Assembly: GCA_045652245.1 (NCBI GenBank) | Contig: JAZRTY010000023.1 | Coordinates: 89,508 to 153,507, forward strand | Direction of reading: 5' to 3' | Source of the DNA: SIG622 sp045652245 | Lineage (GTDB): Bacteria > Bacillota > Clostridia > Oscillospirales > CAG-382 | Length of the DNA stretch: 64,000 nt | Shown here: in pieces, positions 34,003-42,998 of the stretch | Layout of the letters: each line of letters begins with the position of its first letter | Position numbering within the stretch: the stretch's first letter is position 1 | Made by a program: the position numbers and the translations under genes | The notes under the pieces: generated by a model | Database searches by the model: none | The model's input: only the letters and a program-made list of their open reading frames with translations | Told to the model about the DNA's origin: nothing

Positions 34003-35667
34003 ATGGAAAATTTAGAAAGACTTGCCAAGGTCATTTTCCCTGACCTTACAGACAACGATACAATAGAGGCTCTTGAGGAGCAATTCCCCCCGAGAGGACT
34101 TTCAGAAAATGCAAGAGTAACAAGACTTGCACCCAGCCCCACAGGCTCAATTCACATAGGTAACTTGTATGGTGCACTTGCTGACGAGAGAATCGCTCAT
34201 ACAAGTGCTAAAGACGGTGTATTCTATCTTCGTATTGAGGATACCGACGACAAGCGTGAGGTTGAGGGAGCAGTTGAAAAGATTATAAAATATCTCGGAG
34301 CTTTCGGTATAAACTTTGACGAGGGCGCAACAGAGGATGGCGACAACGGCGCTTACGGCCCATACAGACAAAGACAAAGAGCAATGTTTTATCACATAGT
34401 TGCAAGAAAGCTTATCCTTGACGGTCGTGCTTACCCGTGTTTTTGCAGCGAAGAGGACCTTGAAAAGGCTCACAAGGCGCAGGAAGAAAACAAGGAAAAC
34501 TTCGGTTATTACGGAAAGTATGCCATTCACAGAGATATGCCGGTAGATGAGGCTATTGCAAAAATTGAAGCAGGTGAAAAGTTCGTGCTTCGTTTTAAGT
34601 CACTCGGAAATCCTGAAAATAAGGTTGAGATGAAGGATGCAATCAAAGGTAAACTTTCCTTCCCGGAGAACGACCAGGATTTTGTACTTTTAAAATCCGA
34701 CGGTATTCCGACATACCACTTTGCGCACGTTGTTGATGACCACTTTATGAGAACTACCGATGTTGTTCGTGGCGAGGAATGGCTCTCAACTCTGCCCTGG
34801 CATGTTGAACTTTGGCGCGCTTGTGGCTTCCGTATGCCGAGATTCTGTCACACAGCTCAGGTTATGAAGCTTGACGAGGAAACAGGTACAAAGAGAAAAA
34901 TGTCAAAGAGAAAAGACCCTGAGTGTACTCTCGGCTTCTACTTTGAAAAAGGTTATCCTGCAAAGAGTGTTATTGAATATCTTATGACACTTTTAAACTC
35001 CAACTACGAAATGTGGAGAAACGCAAACAAGGATGCATCCTACCGTGATTTTGAGTTCAAGGCTTCAAATATGGGTAATTCCGGTGCTATGTTCGACCTT
35101 GCAAAATTCAATGACGTTTCAAAGAATGTAATTTCTACCATGACAGCAGACGAGGTTTACGAGGGTGTATCCGAGTGGGCACGCGAAAATGACTCTGATT
35201 TCTATGCACTCATTACCCGTGACGAAAATTATTCAAAAGAAATTTTCTCTATCGGCAGAGGTGGTAAAAAGCCGAGAAAGGATTTTGCGTGCTGGTCTGA
35301 AGTAAAAGACTTTATTTCGTACTTCTTCGAGGAAACCTTCAGCGTAAATGAAGCTGAATATCCCGAAAATATTTCAAAAGAAGATAGAGTTTCAATTCTT
35401 GATGAATATGCAGGTATTTACAAAACAGAACCCGACAACAACGCCTGGTTTGAAACTGTAAAGAACCTTGCCGAAAAATACGGCTTTACCTCTGATATGA
35501 AGGCATATAAGGCAAATCCCGAAGCTTTCAAGGGCTCTGTTGCTGATGTTTCAACAGTTATAAGAGTTGCAATCACGGGTAGACAAAATTCCCCCGACCT
35601 TTTTGCAATCTGCAATCTGCTCGGAGAGGAAAAGGTGCGTGCAAGAGTTGAAAATGCCGCAAAGTAA
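34003..35667 (+). CDS. gltX: Glutamyl-tRNA synthetase
   Basis: 554 residues, longer than the common ~480 because about 38 residues precede the catalytic start (RLAPSPTGSIHIGN, H51). The KMSKS loop is KMSKRKDPE. A C-terminal anticodon-binding domain ends GEEKVRARVENAAK. It charges tRNA-Glu. A separate GlnRS follows 35 bases later, so this enzyme is probably discriminating. The N-terminal extension seems a lineage feature rather than a wrong start, since no better-placed ATG is seen. Confidence 0.94.
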   Translation: MENLERLAKVIFPDLTDNDTIEALEEQFPPRGLSENARVTRLAPSPTGSIHIGNLYGALADERIAHTSAKDGVFYLRIEDTDDKREVEGAVEKIIKYLGAFGINFDEGATEDGDNGAYGPYRQRQRAMFYHIVARKLILDGRAYPCFCSEEDLEKAHKAQEENKENFGYYGKYAIHRDMPVDEAIAKIEAGEKFVLRFKSLGNPENKVEMKDAIKGKLSFPENDQDFVLLKSDGIPTYHFAHVVDDHFMRTTDVVRGEEWLSTLPWHVELWRACGFRMPRFCHTAQVMKLDEETGTKRKMSKRKDPECTLGFYFEKGYPAKSVIEYLMTLLNSNYEMWRNANKDASYRDFEFKASNMGNSGAMFDLAKFNDVSKNVISTMTADEVYEGVSEWARENDSDFYALITRDENYSKEIFSIGRGGKKPRKDFACWSEVKDFISYFFEETFSVNEAEYPENISKEDRVSILDEYAGIYKTEPDNNAWFETVKNLAEKYGFTSDMKAYKANPEAFKGSVADVSTVIRVAITGRQNSPDLFAICNLLGEEKVRARVENAAK

Positions 35668-35702
35668 TACAAGATAATATAAATTTAAGGAGCATAAATT
35701 TT

Positions 35703-37376
35703 ATGTCAATGGAAGAACTTACAAATTCCAATTTTATTCACGATGAAATTGACGAGGATATTGAAAAAGGTTATGTAAAAACAGTTCACACACGTTTCCC
35801 TCCCGAGCCTAACGGATATCTTCATATCGGAAGTGCCAAGGCTATCTGGATTAACGCTATGACTGCAAAGAAATACGGTGGACTTTTTAATCTGCGTTTT
35901 GATGACACAAATCCTGCAAAGGAAGACAACGAATTTGTCCAGTCAATAGAGGAAGACCTGAGATGGCTGGGTGCAGAACCCACAGGCGGTATTTTCTATG
36001 GCTCTGACTATTTTGATAAGTGCTATGAGTATGCAGTAAAGCTTATAAAGGACGGCAAGGCTTATGTCTGTGACCTTAGCGCAGAGCAGATGCGTGAGTA
36101 CAGAGGTACTCTGACCGAACCCGGTAAAGACAGCCCTTACAGAAACAGAAGTGTAGAAGAAAACCTTGACCTTTTCGAGCGCATGAAAAACGGTGAATTT
36201 GAGGACGGTTCAAGAACACTCAGAGCAAAAATTGATATGGCGTCACCCAATATGAATATGCGTGACCCTGCAATTTACAGAATTATCCACGTAACACATC
36301 ACAGGCAGGGCAATAAGTGGTGCATATACCCTCTTTATGACTTTGCTCACCCCATTCAGGACGCAACCGAGGGAATTACACATTCACTTTGTTCTATTGA
36401 ATTTAAAAACCACAGACCTCTTTACGATTGGGTTATCGAAAATATCGGCGTTGACAACAAGCCAAATCCCAAACAGAGAGAATTTGCAAGAATGAATGTA
36501 ACCTATACCGTTATGAGCAAGAGATACCTTCGTGCACTTGTTGAGGAAAATCTTGTTGACGGCTGGGACGACCCGAGAATGCCTACCCTTTGTGGACTTC
36601 GCAGACGTGGTTATACACCATCAGCTATCTTTGAGTTTGTAAAGCGTTCAGGTATTTCAACTGCCCTCTCACTTTGCGATATCGGACTTCTTGAGCATTG
36701 TATCCGTGAAGAACTGAACTCCACATCACAAAGAAGAATGGCAGTTCTTGACCCACTTCTTGTTGAAATTACAAACTTTGACAAGGACGTAGAGTATTTT
36801 GAGGTTGCAAACAATCCCGAAAACGAAGCAGACGGAACAAGAAAGCTACCCTTTACAAAAGAGCTTTATATTGAAAGAGGGGATTTCTCCGACAATCCTC
36901 CTCCGAAGTTCCAGAGACTCAAGCCAGACGGTGAAGTACGTCTTATGGGTGCATATATTATAAAGTGCAACGAGGTAATCTACGACAAGGACGGAAACGT
37001 GCAAAAGCTTCTTTGTACTTGCGACCTTGAAACAAGGAATAATATGCCTGCCGACGGCAGAAAAGTTCGCGGAACAATTCACTGGGTAAGCAAAGAATAT
37101 AATGTTCAGGCAAACATAAATCTTTACGAGCATCTGTTTGATATTGAGGATACCGGTGCTATTCCCGAGGACAAGACCTTCAGAGATTTTCTCAATCCCA
37201 ACTCTCATACAAAGGTTATGGGTGCTGTGCTTGAAGAATCTCTCAAGGATGCAAAACCCGAGGACAGATTCCAGTTTGTACGTACAGGCTATTTCTGCCT
37301 TGACAGTAAACACAAAGGGGAATTTAACAGAATTGAAACTCTCAAGGATAGCTACGGAAAGACCTTGAAAAAATAA
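35703..37376 (+). CDS. glnS: Glutaminyl-tRNA synthetase
   Basis: 557 residues. RFPPEPNGYLHIGSAKA (HIGS at 41-44) and VMSKRYLRALVEE (KMSKS loop) are the GlnRS forms; the beta-barrel anticodon domains follow. It directly charges tRNA-Gln, which many Firmicutes instead make through GatCAB. The pair gltX-glnS is terminated by a hairpin at 37384. The Pro-Glu-Pro-Asn pocket residues are normal. Confidence 0.96.
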   Translation: MSMEELTNSNFIHDEIDEDIEKGYVKTVHTRFPPEPNGYLHIGSAKAIWINAMTAKKYGGLFNLRFDDTNPAKEDNEFVQSIEEDLRWLGAEPTGGIFYGSDYFDKCYEYAVKLIKDGKAYVCDLSAEQMREYRGTLTEPGKDSPYRNRSVEENLDLFERMKNGEFEDGSRTLRAKIDMASPNMNMRDPAIYRIIHVTHHRQGNKWCIYPLYDFAHPIQDATEGITHSLCSIEFKNHRPLYDWVIENIGVDNKPNPKQREFARMNVTYTVMSKRYLRALVEENLVDGWDDPRMPTLCGLRRRGYTPSAIFEFVKRSGISTALSLCDIGLLEHCIREELNSTSQRRMAVLDPLLVEITNFDKDVEYFEVANNPENEADGTRKLPFTKELYIERGDFSDNPPPKFQRLKPDGEVRLMGAYIIKCNEVIYDKDGNVQKLLCTCDLETRNNMPADGRKVRGTIHWVSKEYNVQANINLYEHLFDIEDTGAIPEDKTFRDFLNPNSHTKVMGAVLEESLKDAKPEDRFQFVRTGYFCLDSKHKGEFNRIETLKDSYGKTLKK

Positions 37377-37383
37377 AACAGCA

Positions 37384-37412
37384 GGCTGTTGCAAAAATTG
37401 TAACAGCCTTTT
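37384..37412. terminator. Terminator between glnS and a convergent membrane gene
   Basis: 10-bp stem (37384-37393 with 37399-37408, one G-U pair) followed by TTTT. The core GGCTGTTGCA is the same as in the yajC terminator. Confidence 0.8.
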
Positions 37413-37424
37413 GTTATATGTCAT

Positions 37425-37808
37425 TTATTTTTCAAAAGCAAATCTGAAAAGCTTGCATATTTGTATACACAGTACTGCCACAAGAAGCCACAAAAATGAA
37501 TACGGCAGACAAATCTGCCCAAGAATATTGAGTGGCAATCCCGAGTAATCCCAAACATCAAGCTTCAGGAGCATATTCAGAATTACGCCAAAAATAAATT
37601 CAAGTCCTGTTATAAGCAGAGCATACACACAAGAACGGAAAAGTAACGAGAGAGAGTTTATTCTCCTCTCACACATATAAATTGCTAAAAAACAAATTCC
37701 ACCAAGAAGAAGCATTGAAATATGTGTATATCCACGCCATATAATTTCAATACTTCCGTAGAAAAATGCTCCCGAAACAAAAGTGAGTAACAAATTTTTA
37801 AGAGTCAA
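37425..37808 (-). CDS. CmpB-type putative ABC transporter permease (small membrane protein)
   Basis: 127 residues if started at TTG 37808, which has GAGGCG six bases upstream; a TTG at 37823 gives five more residues. Four hydrophobic helices. The GSIEIIWRGYTHISMLLLGG segment and the later DYSGLPLNILGQICLPYSFLW match PF06541, often labelled putative ABC transporter permease, though no ATPase partner is here. Function unknown. It is divergent from the acyltransferase. Confidence 0.72.
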   Translation of the reverse strand: MTLKNLLLTFVSGAFFYGSIEIIWRGYTHISMLLLGGICFLAIYMCERRINSLSLLFRSCVYALLITGLEFIFGVILNMLLKLDVWDYSGLPLNILGQICLPYSFLWLLVAVLCIQICKLFRFAFEK

Positions 37809-37970
37809 GCTATCGCCTCGCAAAAGTAATTTCAGCTATTATTCTTATCATAAAGCTACACTTTATACCAGCTTTTTTGCTATTATTACCGCTATTAACA
37901 AATGCTTCTTTACACATTCACATATGTGTATTATAATTAACACAAGATTCTTACAAAACAAGGAGAAAAT

Positions 37971-39017
37971 ATGGCTACACAAAGAAAAAGCGAGCTTTCT
38001 GTACTTAACACCCTTCTGTGCCTTATTGTTATTTTAATACATATAAATTCCTACGCAGTGGTGGGATATGAGAAAGGTACTGCCGGATATTTTATCACAG
38101 TACTGATAGCACGTTTTTCTGCCTTTGTGGTTCAGGGCTTTGTACTGCTTGCAGGTGTTAAGGCTTTCTTGGGAAACAAAGAACGTAAATACTCTGTACA
38201 CCTGAAAAACCGCCTGAAAGGGGTACTGCTCCCTTATGTGGTTGCATTTATCGGGTATTATGTTTTCTTTATGCTATTTTATAATTATCCCCTTGATTTT
38301 ACCTTTATATCAAAGCATTTTCTGCTTGGTACTCTTACGTATCACCTTTATTTTGTCCCGATTATTGTGCAGTTTGACCTTCTCATGCCGCTATGGAAAA
38401 GGATAGTTTCAGGGTATTCCCCGATTTTCGTAATACCCGTATCACTTTTGCTTTCAAGCTTTTTTGAAATGTCGATGTCACCGATGATTTCTGCAATTTT
38501 TGAAAATATAAATTTTGCGTATAATGACAGACTCTTTACAACCTATTTTGCCTACTACTTAATCGGCTGCTATATCGGAAAATATTATGAGCAGTTTACA
38601 ATTCTTATAAATAAAAATTTCGGTATAATTACAGTAATTACTGCTTTTACAACACTGCTTAACGGTTATTTTACCTGTCTTAAATATAATGTTTACGGCA
38701 GTAATGAAAACTTCCTGCGCCAGCTTCATTTCATATATGTTGTAACAATGGTTATATTCCTTTTTGCTCTTGCTCTGAGACTTCCGAAGGGCTTTTTTGA
38801 GAAAAGCAGGCTTTTGAATTCAATTGATAAGGTAAGCTACAACATCTACCTGTGGCATGTTCTTGTTCTGAACCTTATGAACTATATAATTTCATATTTC
38901 GGAATACAGTCACAGGCAATATCTTATTTAATTCGTGTAGCCGGAGTTTACACAATTACGGTTTTCGGTTGTATTCTGTTTCGGAAATGTAAGAATTTTA
39001 TCCTTAAAAAGCAATAG
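37971..39017 (+). CDS. Acyltransferase-3 family membrane protein
   Basis: 348 residues with about ten membrane helices. The N-terminal VLNTLLCLIVILIHINSYA carries the His of the family, and WHVLVLNLMNYI lies near the end. Such proteins O-acylate extracellular sugars or polymers. ATG 37971 has AAGGAG nearby. It lies just before the asnB-led operon, but a separate promoter at 39033 separates them. Its link to cell-wall modification is only suggested by position. Confidence 0.83.
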   Translation: MATQRKSELSVLNTLLCLIVILIHINSYAVVGYEKGTAGYFITVLIARFSAFVVQGFVLLAGVKAFLGNKERKYSVHLKNRLKGVLLPYVVAFIGYYVFFMLFYNYPLDFTFISKHFLLGTLTYHLYFVPIIVQFDLLMPLWKRIVSGYSPIFVIPVSLLLSSFFEMSMSPMISAIFENINFAYNDRLFTTYFAYYLIGCYIGKYYEQFTILINKNFGIITVITAFTTLLNGYFTCLKYNVYGSNENFLRQLHFIYVVTMVIFLFALALRLPKGFFEKSRLLNSIDKVSYNIYLWHVLVLNLMNYIISYFGIQSQAISYLIRVAGVYTITVFGCILFRKCKNFILKKQ

Positions 39018-39032
39018 TTTTGCTATTTTCTA

Positions 39033-39062
39033 TTGCAATTTACCTGTGTTTTGTGATATAAT
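39033..39062 (+). promoter_or_regulatory. Promoter of the asnB-racemase-murE operon
   Basis: TTGCAA (39033-39038), 18 bases, TATAAT (39057-39062). Confidence 0.75.
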
Positions 39063-39114
39063 ATAAAGATGGAAATAATTTTATATATTCTTTGAATATG
39101 AAAGGAATTTTAAA

Positions 39115-40968
39115 ATGTGTGGATTTGTCGGATTTACCGATTTTAAACATAAATACCAGAACAAAACCGAGCTTCTTAAAAAAATGAGCAGTCGTATAGT
39201 TCACAGAGGCCCTGATATGCAAGGGAGTTACTTTGACGAAAATATCGCTCTCGGCTTTCGACGTCTTAGTATTATAGACCTGTCGGAAAAAGCATGTCAG
39301 CCTCTTTACAACGAGGATAATACTGTTGCTGTCGTTTTCAACGGTGAGATATACAACTTTATGGAAATAAGAAAAGAGCTAATCGAAAACGGTCACACCT
39401 TTATAACCGAGGGTGACAGCGAAGTGCTTGTTCACGCATACGAGCAATACGGAACAGACTTACTCTCAAAGCTCCGTGGTATGTTTGCCTTTGTAATCTA
39501 TGACAAGAAAACAGGACTTGTGTTCGGCGCAAGGGATATTTTCGGAATAAAACCACACTACTACTATATAACAGACGAGGGAGAGCTTCTTTTCGGTTCT
39601 GAAATAAAGTCCTTCCTTGATTTTCCTGATTTTAAAAAGGAAGTAAACAAAGACGCACTCCGTCCGTACCTTACCTTCCAATACTCCTATGGAACAGATA
39701 CTTTCTTTAAGGGTGTAAAGAAACTTGAACCGGCTACTTACTATTTATTTAAGGACGGAAAACTGACCTTTGGAAGATACTGGGATGAAAGCTTTTCGGA
39801 AGAAAAGAAAGGTTTTGACGAATACGTAGAAATAATAGACCAGACTGTAAACGAGTCGGTTGCAGCTCACAGAATAAGCGACGTTAAGGTTGGCGCATTC
39901 CTTTCGGGTGGTGTCGATTCAAGTTATATTACTGCTTGCCTCATGCCTGACAAAACCTTTTCGGTAGGTTTTTCAGAAGGAGCAGGAAAATTCAACGAAA
40001 CCGACTATGCAAAAGAGCTGTCGGATATACTGAAAATTGAAAACTACAAGAAAATTATTACTCCCGACGAATGCTTTGAAAAATTCCCTGAAATTCAGTA
40101 CCATATGGACGAGCCACAGTCAAATCCGTCGAGTGTCCCCCTTTACTTTTTAGCTCGTCTTGCAAAAGAACACGTAACGGTTGTGCTTTCAGGCGAGGGT
40201 GCAGACGAGATTTTTGCAGGCTACGACTGGTATGCAGATACAAGAGAAGTTAAAAAGTTCAAGAAGATAGTTCCGGCACCTATAAGGAGATTTCTTGCAA
40301 GTATTGTAAAGCCACTTCCACCTTTTAAGGGAAAGAGTTTCTTGCTTCGTTCAAGTGGCAGACCTGAAGACTACTTTATGGGTGAGGCACTTGTATTCTC
40401 TGTAAAGGAAGCGCCTGAATACCTCTCCGAGTCCTGTCGTGGTGGCAAGAGTGCAAAAGAGGTAGTAGACGAGGTTTATAAGACGGTTGCGAATAAAGAC
40501 GAGCTTACAAAAAAGCAGATGCTTGATATGAAGCTCTGGCTTCCGGGTGATATTCTCCTGAAGGCTGACAAAATGAGTATGGCACATTCACTTGAACTTC
40601 GTGTTCCGTTCCTCGATAAAGAGGTTATGGAAATGGCAGAAAAAATCCCACACGAATACAAAGTAAATGAAAAAGATACAAAGTATGTTTTCAGAAAAGC
40701 CGCAAACAAGACTTTGCCTGACGAATGGGCAGACAGAAAGAAACAGGGCTTCCCTGTTCCGATACGTTTCTGGCTTCGTGAGGAAAAATATTATAATATC
40801 GTGAAGGAATATTTCACGGCAGAATATGCAAAAGAATTTTTCAACACCGAAAAGCTTATAATGTTACTTGACGAGCATTATGCAAAAAAAGCCGACAACG
40901 GCAGAAAATGCTGGACAGCCTTTACTTTCCTTGTATGGTACAAGAGATTTTTTATAGACGAAAAATAA
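39115..40968 (+). CDS. Glutamine-hydrolysing asparagine synthetase, AsnB/AsnH-like
   Basis: 617 residues. Class II glutaminase domain with catalytic C2 (MCGFVGF) and the RGPD motif; the synthetase domain has the PP-loop SGGVDSSYI near residue 265. The family amidates Asp or Asp-like acceptors at ATP cost. Its neighbours (ATP-grasp ligase, racemase, Mur ligase) suggest an AsnH-type job, amidating D-Asp of the peptidoglycan cross-bridge, as known in Lactococcus. Free L-Asn synthesis is the alternative. It is the first gene behind promoter 39033. Confidence 0.85.
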   Translation: MCGFVGFTDFKHKYQNKTELLKKMSSRIVHRGPDMQGSYFDENIALGFRRLSIIDLSEKACQPLYNEDNTVAVVFNGEIYNFMEIRKELIENGHTFITEGDSEVLVHAYEQYGTDLLSKLRGMFAFVIYDKKTGLVFGARDIFGIKPHYYYITDEGELLFGSEIKSFLDFPDFKKEVNKDALRPYLTFQYSYGTDTFFKGVKKLEPATYYLFKDGKLTFGRYWDESFSEEKKGFDEYVEIIDQTVNESVAAHRISDVKVGAFLSGGVDSSYITACLMPDKTFSVGFSEGAGKFNETDYAKELSDILKIENYKKIITPDECFEKFPEIQYHMDEPQSNPSSVPLYFLARLAKEHVTVVLSGEGADEIFAGYDWYADTREVKKFKKIVPAPIRRFLASIVKPLPPFKGKSFLLRSSGRPEDYFMGEALVFSVKEAPEYLSESCRGGKSAKEVVDEVYKTVANKDELTKKQMLDMKLWLPGDILLKADKMSMAHSLELRVPFLDKEVMEMAEKIPHEYKVNEKDTKYVFRKAANKTLPDEWADRKKQGFPVPIRFWLREEKYYNIVKEYFTAEYAKEFFNTEKLIMLLDEHYAKKADNGRKCWTAFTFLVWYKRFFIDEK

Positions 40969-40988
40969 ATTGACGGAGAAATATACTT

Positions 40989-42224
40989 ATGAATAAAATT
41001 CCCGTACCTGTACTCATTGGTGCAGACCTTAATGCTTATAATGTAGCGCGTGCCTTTCACGAGGAATACGGTGTTACCTCGTATGCTTTTGGAAGATACG
41101 AAATTGGTGCTACAAAGGCAAGTAAATTTATACGCTTCAGGGCAGTTCCGACTATGGATACCGACGAAACCTTCCTTGAGGTAATAAACGCTTTCTACGA
41201 AAAAAACAAGGCTGAAGATAGGGTGTTTTTCATTCTCGGCTGTACCGACGACTATGCAAATTTAGTTGCACGAAATGCAGATAAGCTTCGTCCTCGTTTT
41301 GTAGTACCGTACAGCAGTATGGATATAATGGATACCTTTGTTTCAAAGGAAAAATTCTATAACGAATGTGATAAACACGGAATACTTTATCCGAAAACAA
41401 AGATATTCAGAAAAAATACTGACTTTTCGCAAACACTTCCGGGAAATCTCAGTTTCTCCTACCCCATTATTGTAAAGCCTGCAAACAGTGTCGAATACTG
41501 GAAGCACCCATTTGACGGTATGCACAAGGTATATGTTGCGCAAAACAAGGAAAGTGCCGATGAAATCATAAAAACAATCTTTGCTTCAGGCTATGACGAT
41601 ACAATAATTCTTCAGGATATGATACCCGGTGATGACTCCCGTATGTATGTACTTACTGCCTACTGCGGCAAAGATGCAAAGGTAAAGATGATGTGTCTCG
41701 GACACGTTCTTCTTGAAGAACATACACCCAAGGGCAGAGGGAACCACGCAGCCATTATTCCCGAATATAACCCTTCTCTTTGCGAGGGCTTCAAGTCTTT
41801 CCTTGAAGAAATCGGATATGTCGGTTTTGCAAACTTTGATATAAAGTATGACGAACGTGATAATTCCTATCGTTGCTTTGAAATAAATCTTCGTCAGGGA
41901 CGTTCAAACTACTATGTAACAAGTACGGGCGAAAATATCGCAAGATACCTTGTGGAAGATTACATCTGCGATTCTCTTTCGAATGCAGAAACTAAAATTG
42001 TTGACACCAAGGTTCTCTGGACTTATATCCCTAAAGCTGTAATATACAAATACTGCGCTGATAAAAAGTATGTAAAGGAAGCAAGGGAACTTGTAAAAAA
42101 GAGGAAATTCATTTCCTCGCTTCGTTACAGATACGACCTTACAGCAAACCCCAGGCGTGCATTTTTCGTTTTCGCACACGAGCTTAATCACTTTAAAAAA
42201 TACAAAAAATACTGTAAAAGATAA
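40989..42224 (+). CDS. ATP-grasp carboxylate-amine ligase, likely D-aspartate ligase
   Basis: 411 residues. The N-terminus IPVPVLIGADLNAYNVARAFHEEYG and later YILG-type core, with YPIIVKPANSVEYWKHPF and CFEINLRQGRSNYYVT, fit the ATP-grasp family of D-Asp ligases (Aslfm of Enterococcus faecium). That enzyme joins D-Asp beta-carboxyl to the Lys epsilon-amine of UDP-MurNAc-pentapeptide. The adjacent racemase could supply D-Asp. The assignment combines remembered similarity and context, so confidence is moderate. Starts 20 bases after asnB. Confidence 0.72.
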   Translation: MNKIPVPVLIGADLNAYNVARAFHEEYGVTSYAFGRYEIGATKASKFIRFRAVPTMDTDETFLEVINAFYEKNKAEDRVFFILGCTDDYANLVARNADKLRPRFVVPYSSMDIMDTFVSKEKFYNECDKHGILYPKTKIFRKNTDFSQTLPGNLSFSYPIIVKPANSVEYWKHPFDGMHKVYVAQNKESADEIIKTIFASGYDDTIILQDMIPGDDSRMYVLTAYCGKDAKVKMMCLGHVLLEEHTPKGRGNHAAIIPEYNPSLCEGFKSFLEEIGYVGFANFDIKYDERDNSYRCFEINLRQGRSNYYVTSTGENIARYLVEDYICDSLSNAETKIVDTKVLWTYIPKAVIYKYCADKKYVKEARELVKKRKFISSLRYRYDLTANPRRAFFVFAHELNHFKKYKKYCKR

Positions 42225-42251
42225 AAATTTCCCCGAAAGGAGTGGCATAAT

Positions 42252-42971
42252 TTGAAGGATAACAAATCTCCCGTTCTCGGAATTCTCGGAGGACTCGGCC
42301 CTATGGCAACTGTATATTTTTACGAGATGATAACCGAGCATACAAAGGCTTCCTGCGACCAGGAGCATATTGATATTGTTATAAACAGCCGTGCCACAAC
42401 TCCCGACAGAACAAGCTATATTATCGGAAAATCAAATGAGAATCCCCTTGAGATAATGGTAGCAGATGCTATGCGACTTAAGGAGTACGGAGTAACACTC
42501 CTTGCAATCCCCTGTAATACGGCACATTACTTCTACGATATGCTGACAGATGCCATTGACATTCCGTTCCTCAACATTATGGAGGAAACTGCAAAATACT
42601 TAAATGAATGTGGCGTAAAGAAGGTTGGCGTTATGGCAACGCAAGGCACAATTTCCACAAAGACCTATAACAAATACCTGACCTCTCACGGAATCGAGTG
42701 TATTGTACCCGAAAAAGAAGAACAGGAGCTTGTAAATGATATCATTTACAAGGACATCAAAAACGGAAAACGGGCAAATATGAAAAATTTTGTAAAGGTG
42801 TCAGATTCGCTCTTTGAGCAGGGAGCCGAGCGAATTATTCTCGGTTGCACCGAGCTTTCGCTTATCAAAAAGCAGGAAAATCTGCATTCACATTTCGTTG
42901 ATTCACTTGAGGTCCTTGCAAAAAGGGCAATTGAGGAATGTGGAAAAACTCCGGTTGGATTTGACCTTTAA
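42252..42971 (+). CDS. Aspartate/glutamate racemase family protein
   Basis: 239 residues, TTG start at 42252 behind AAAGGAG. The two catalytic cysteines are visible, C88 in IPCNTAHYF and C199 in LGCTELSL, along with GILGGLGPMAT. The protein fits the Asp/Glu racemase (RacD-like) family rather than MurI. Between a D-Asp-ligase-like gene and a Mur ligase, aspartate is the likely substrate. Confidence 0.87.
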   Translation: MKDNKSPVLGILGGLGPMATVYFYEMITEHTKASCDQEHIDIVINSRATTPDRTSYIIGKSNENPLEIMVADAMRLKEYGVTLLAIPCNTAHYFYDMLTDAIDIPFLNIMEETAKYLNECGVKKVGVMATQGTISTKTYNKYLTSHGIECIVPEKEEQELVNDIIYKDIKNGKRANMKNFVKVSDSLFEQGAERIILGCTELSLIKKQENLHSHFVDSLEVLAKRAIEECGKTPVGFDL

Positions 42972-42998
42972 AACAAAGTAAAGGAAGTTTAAATTATA

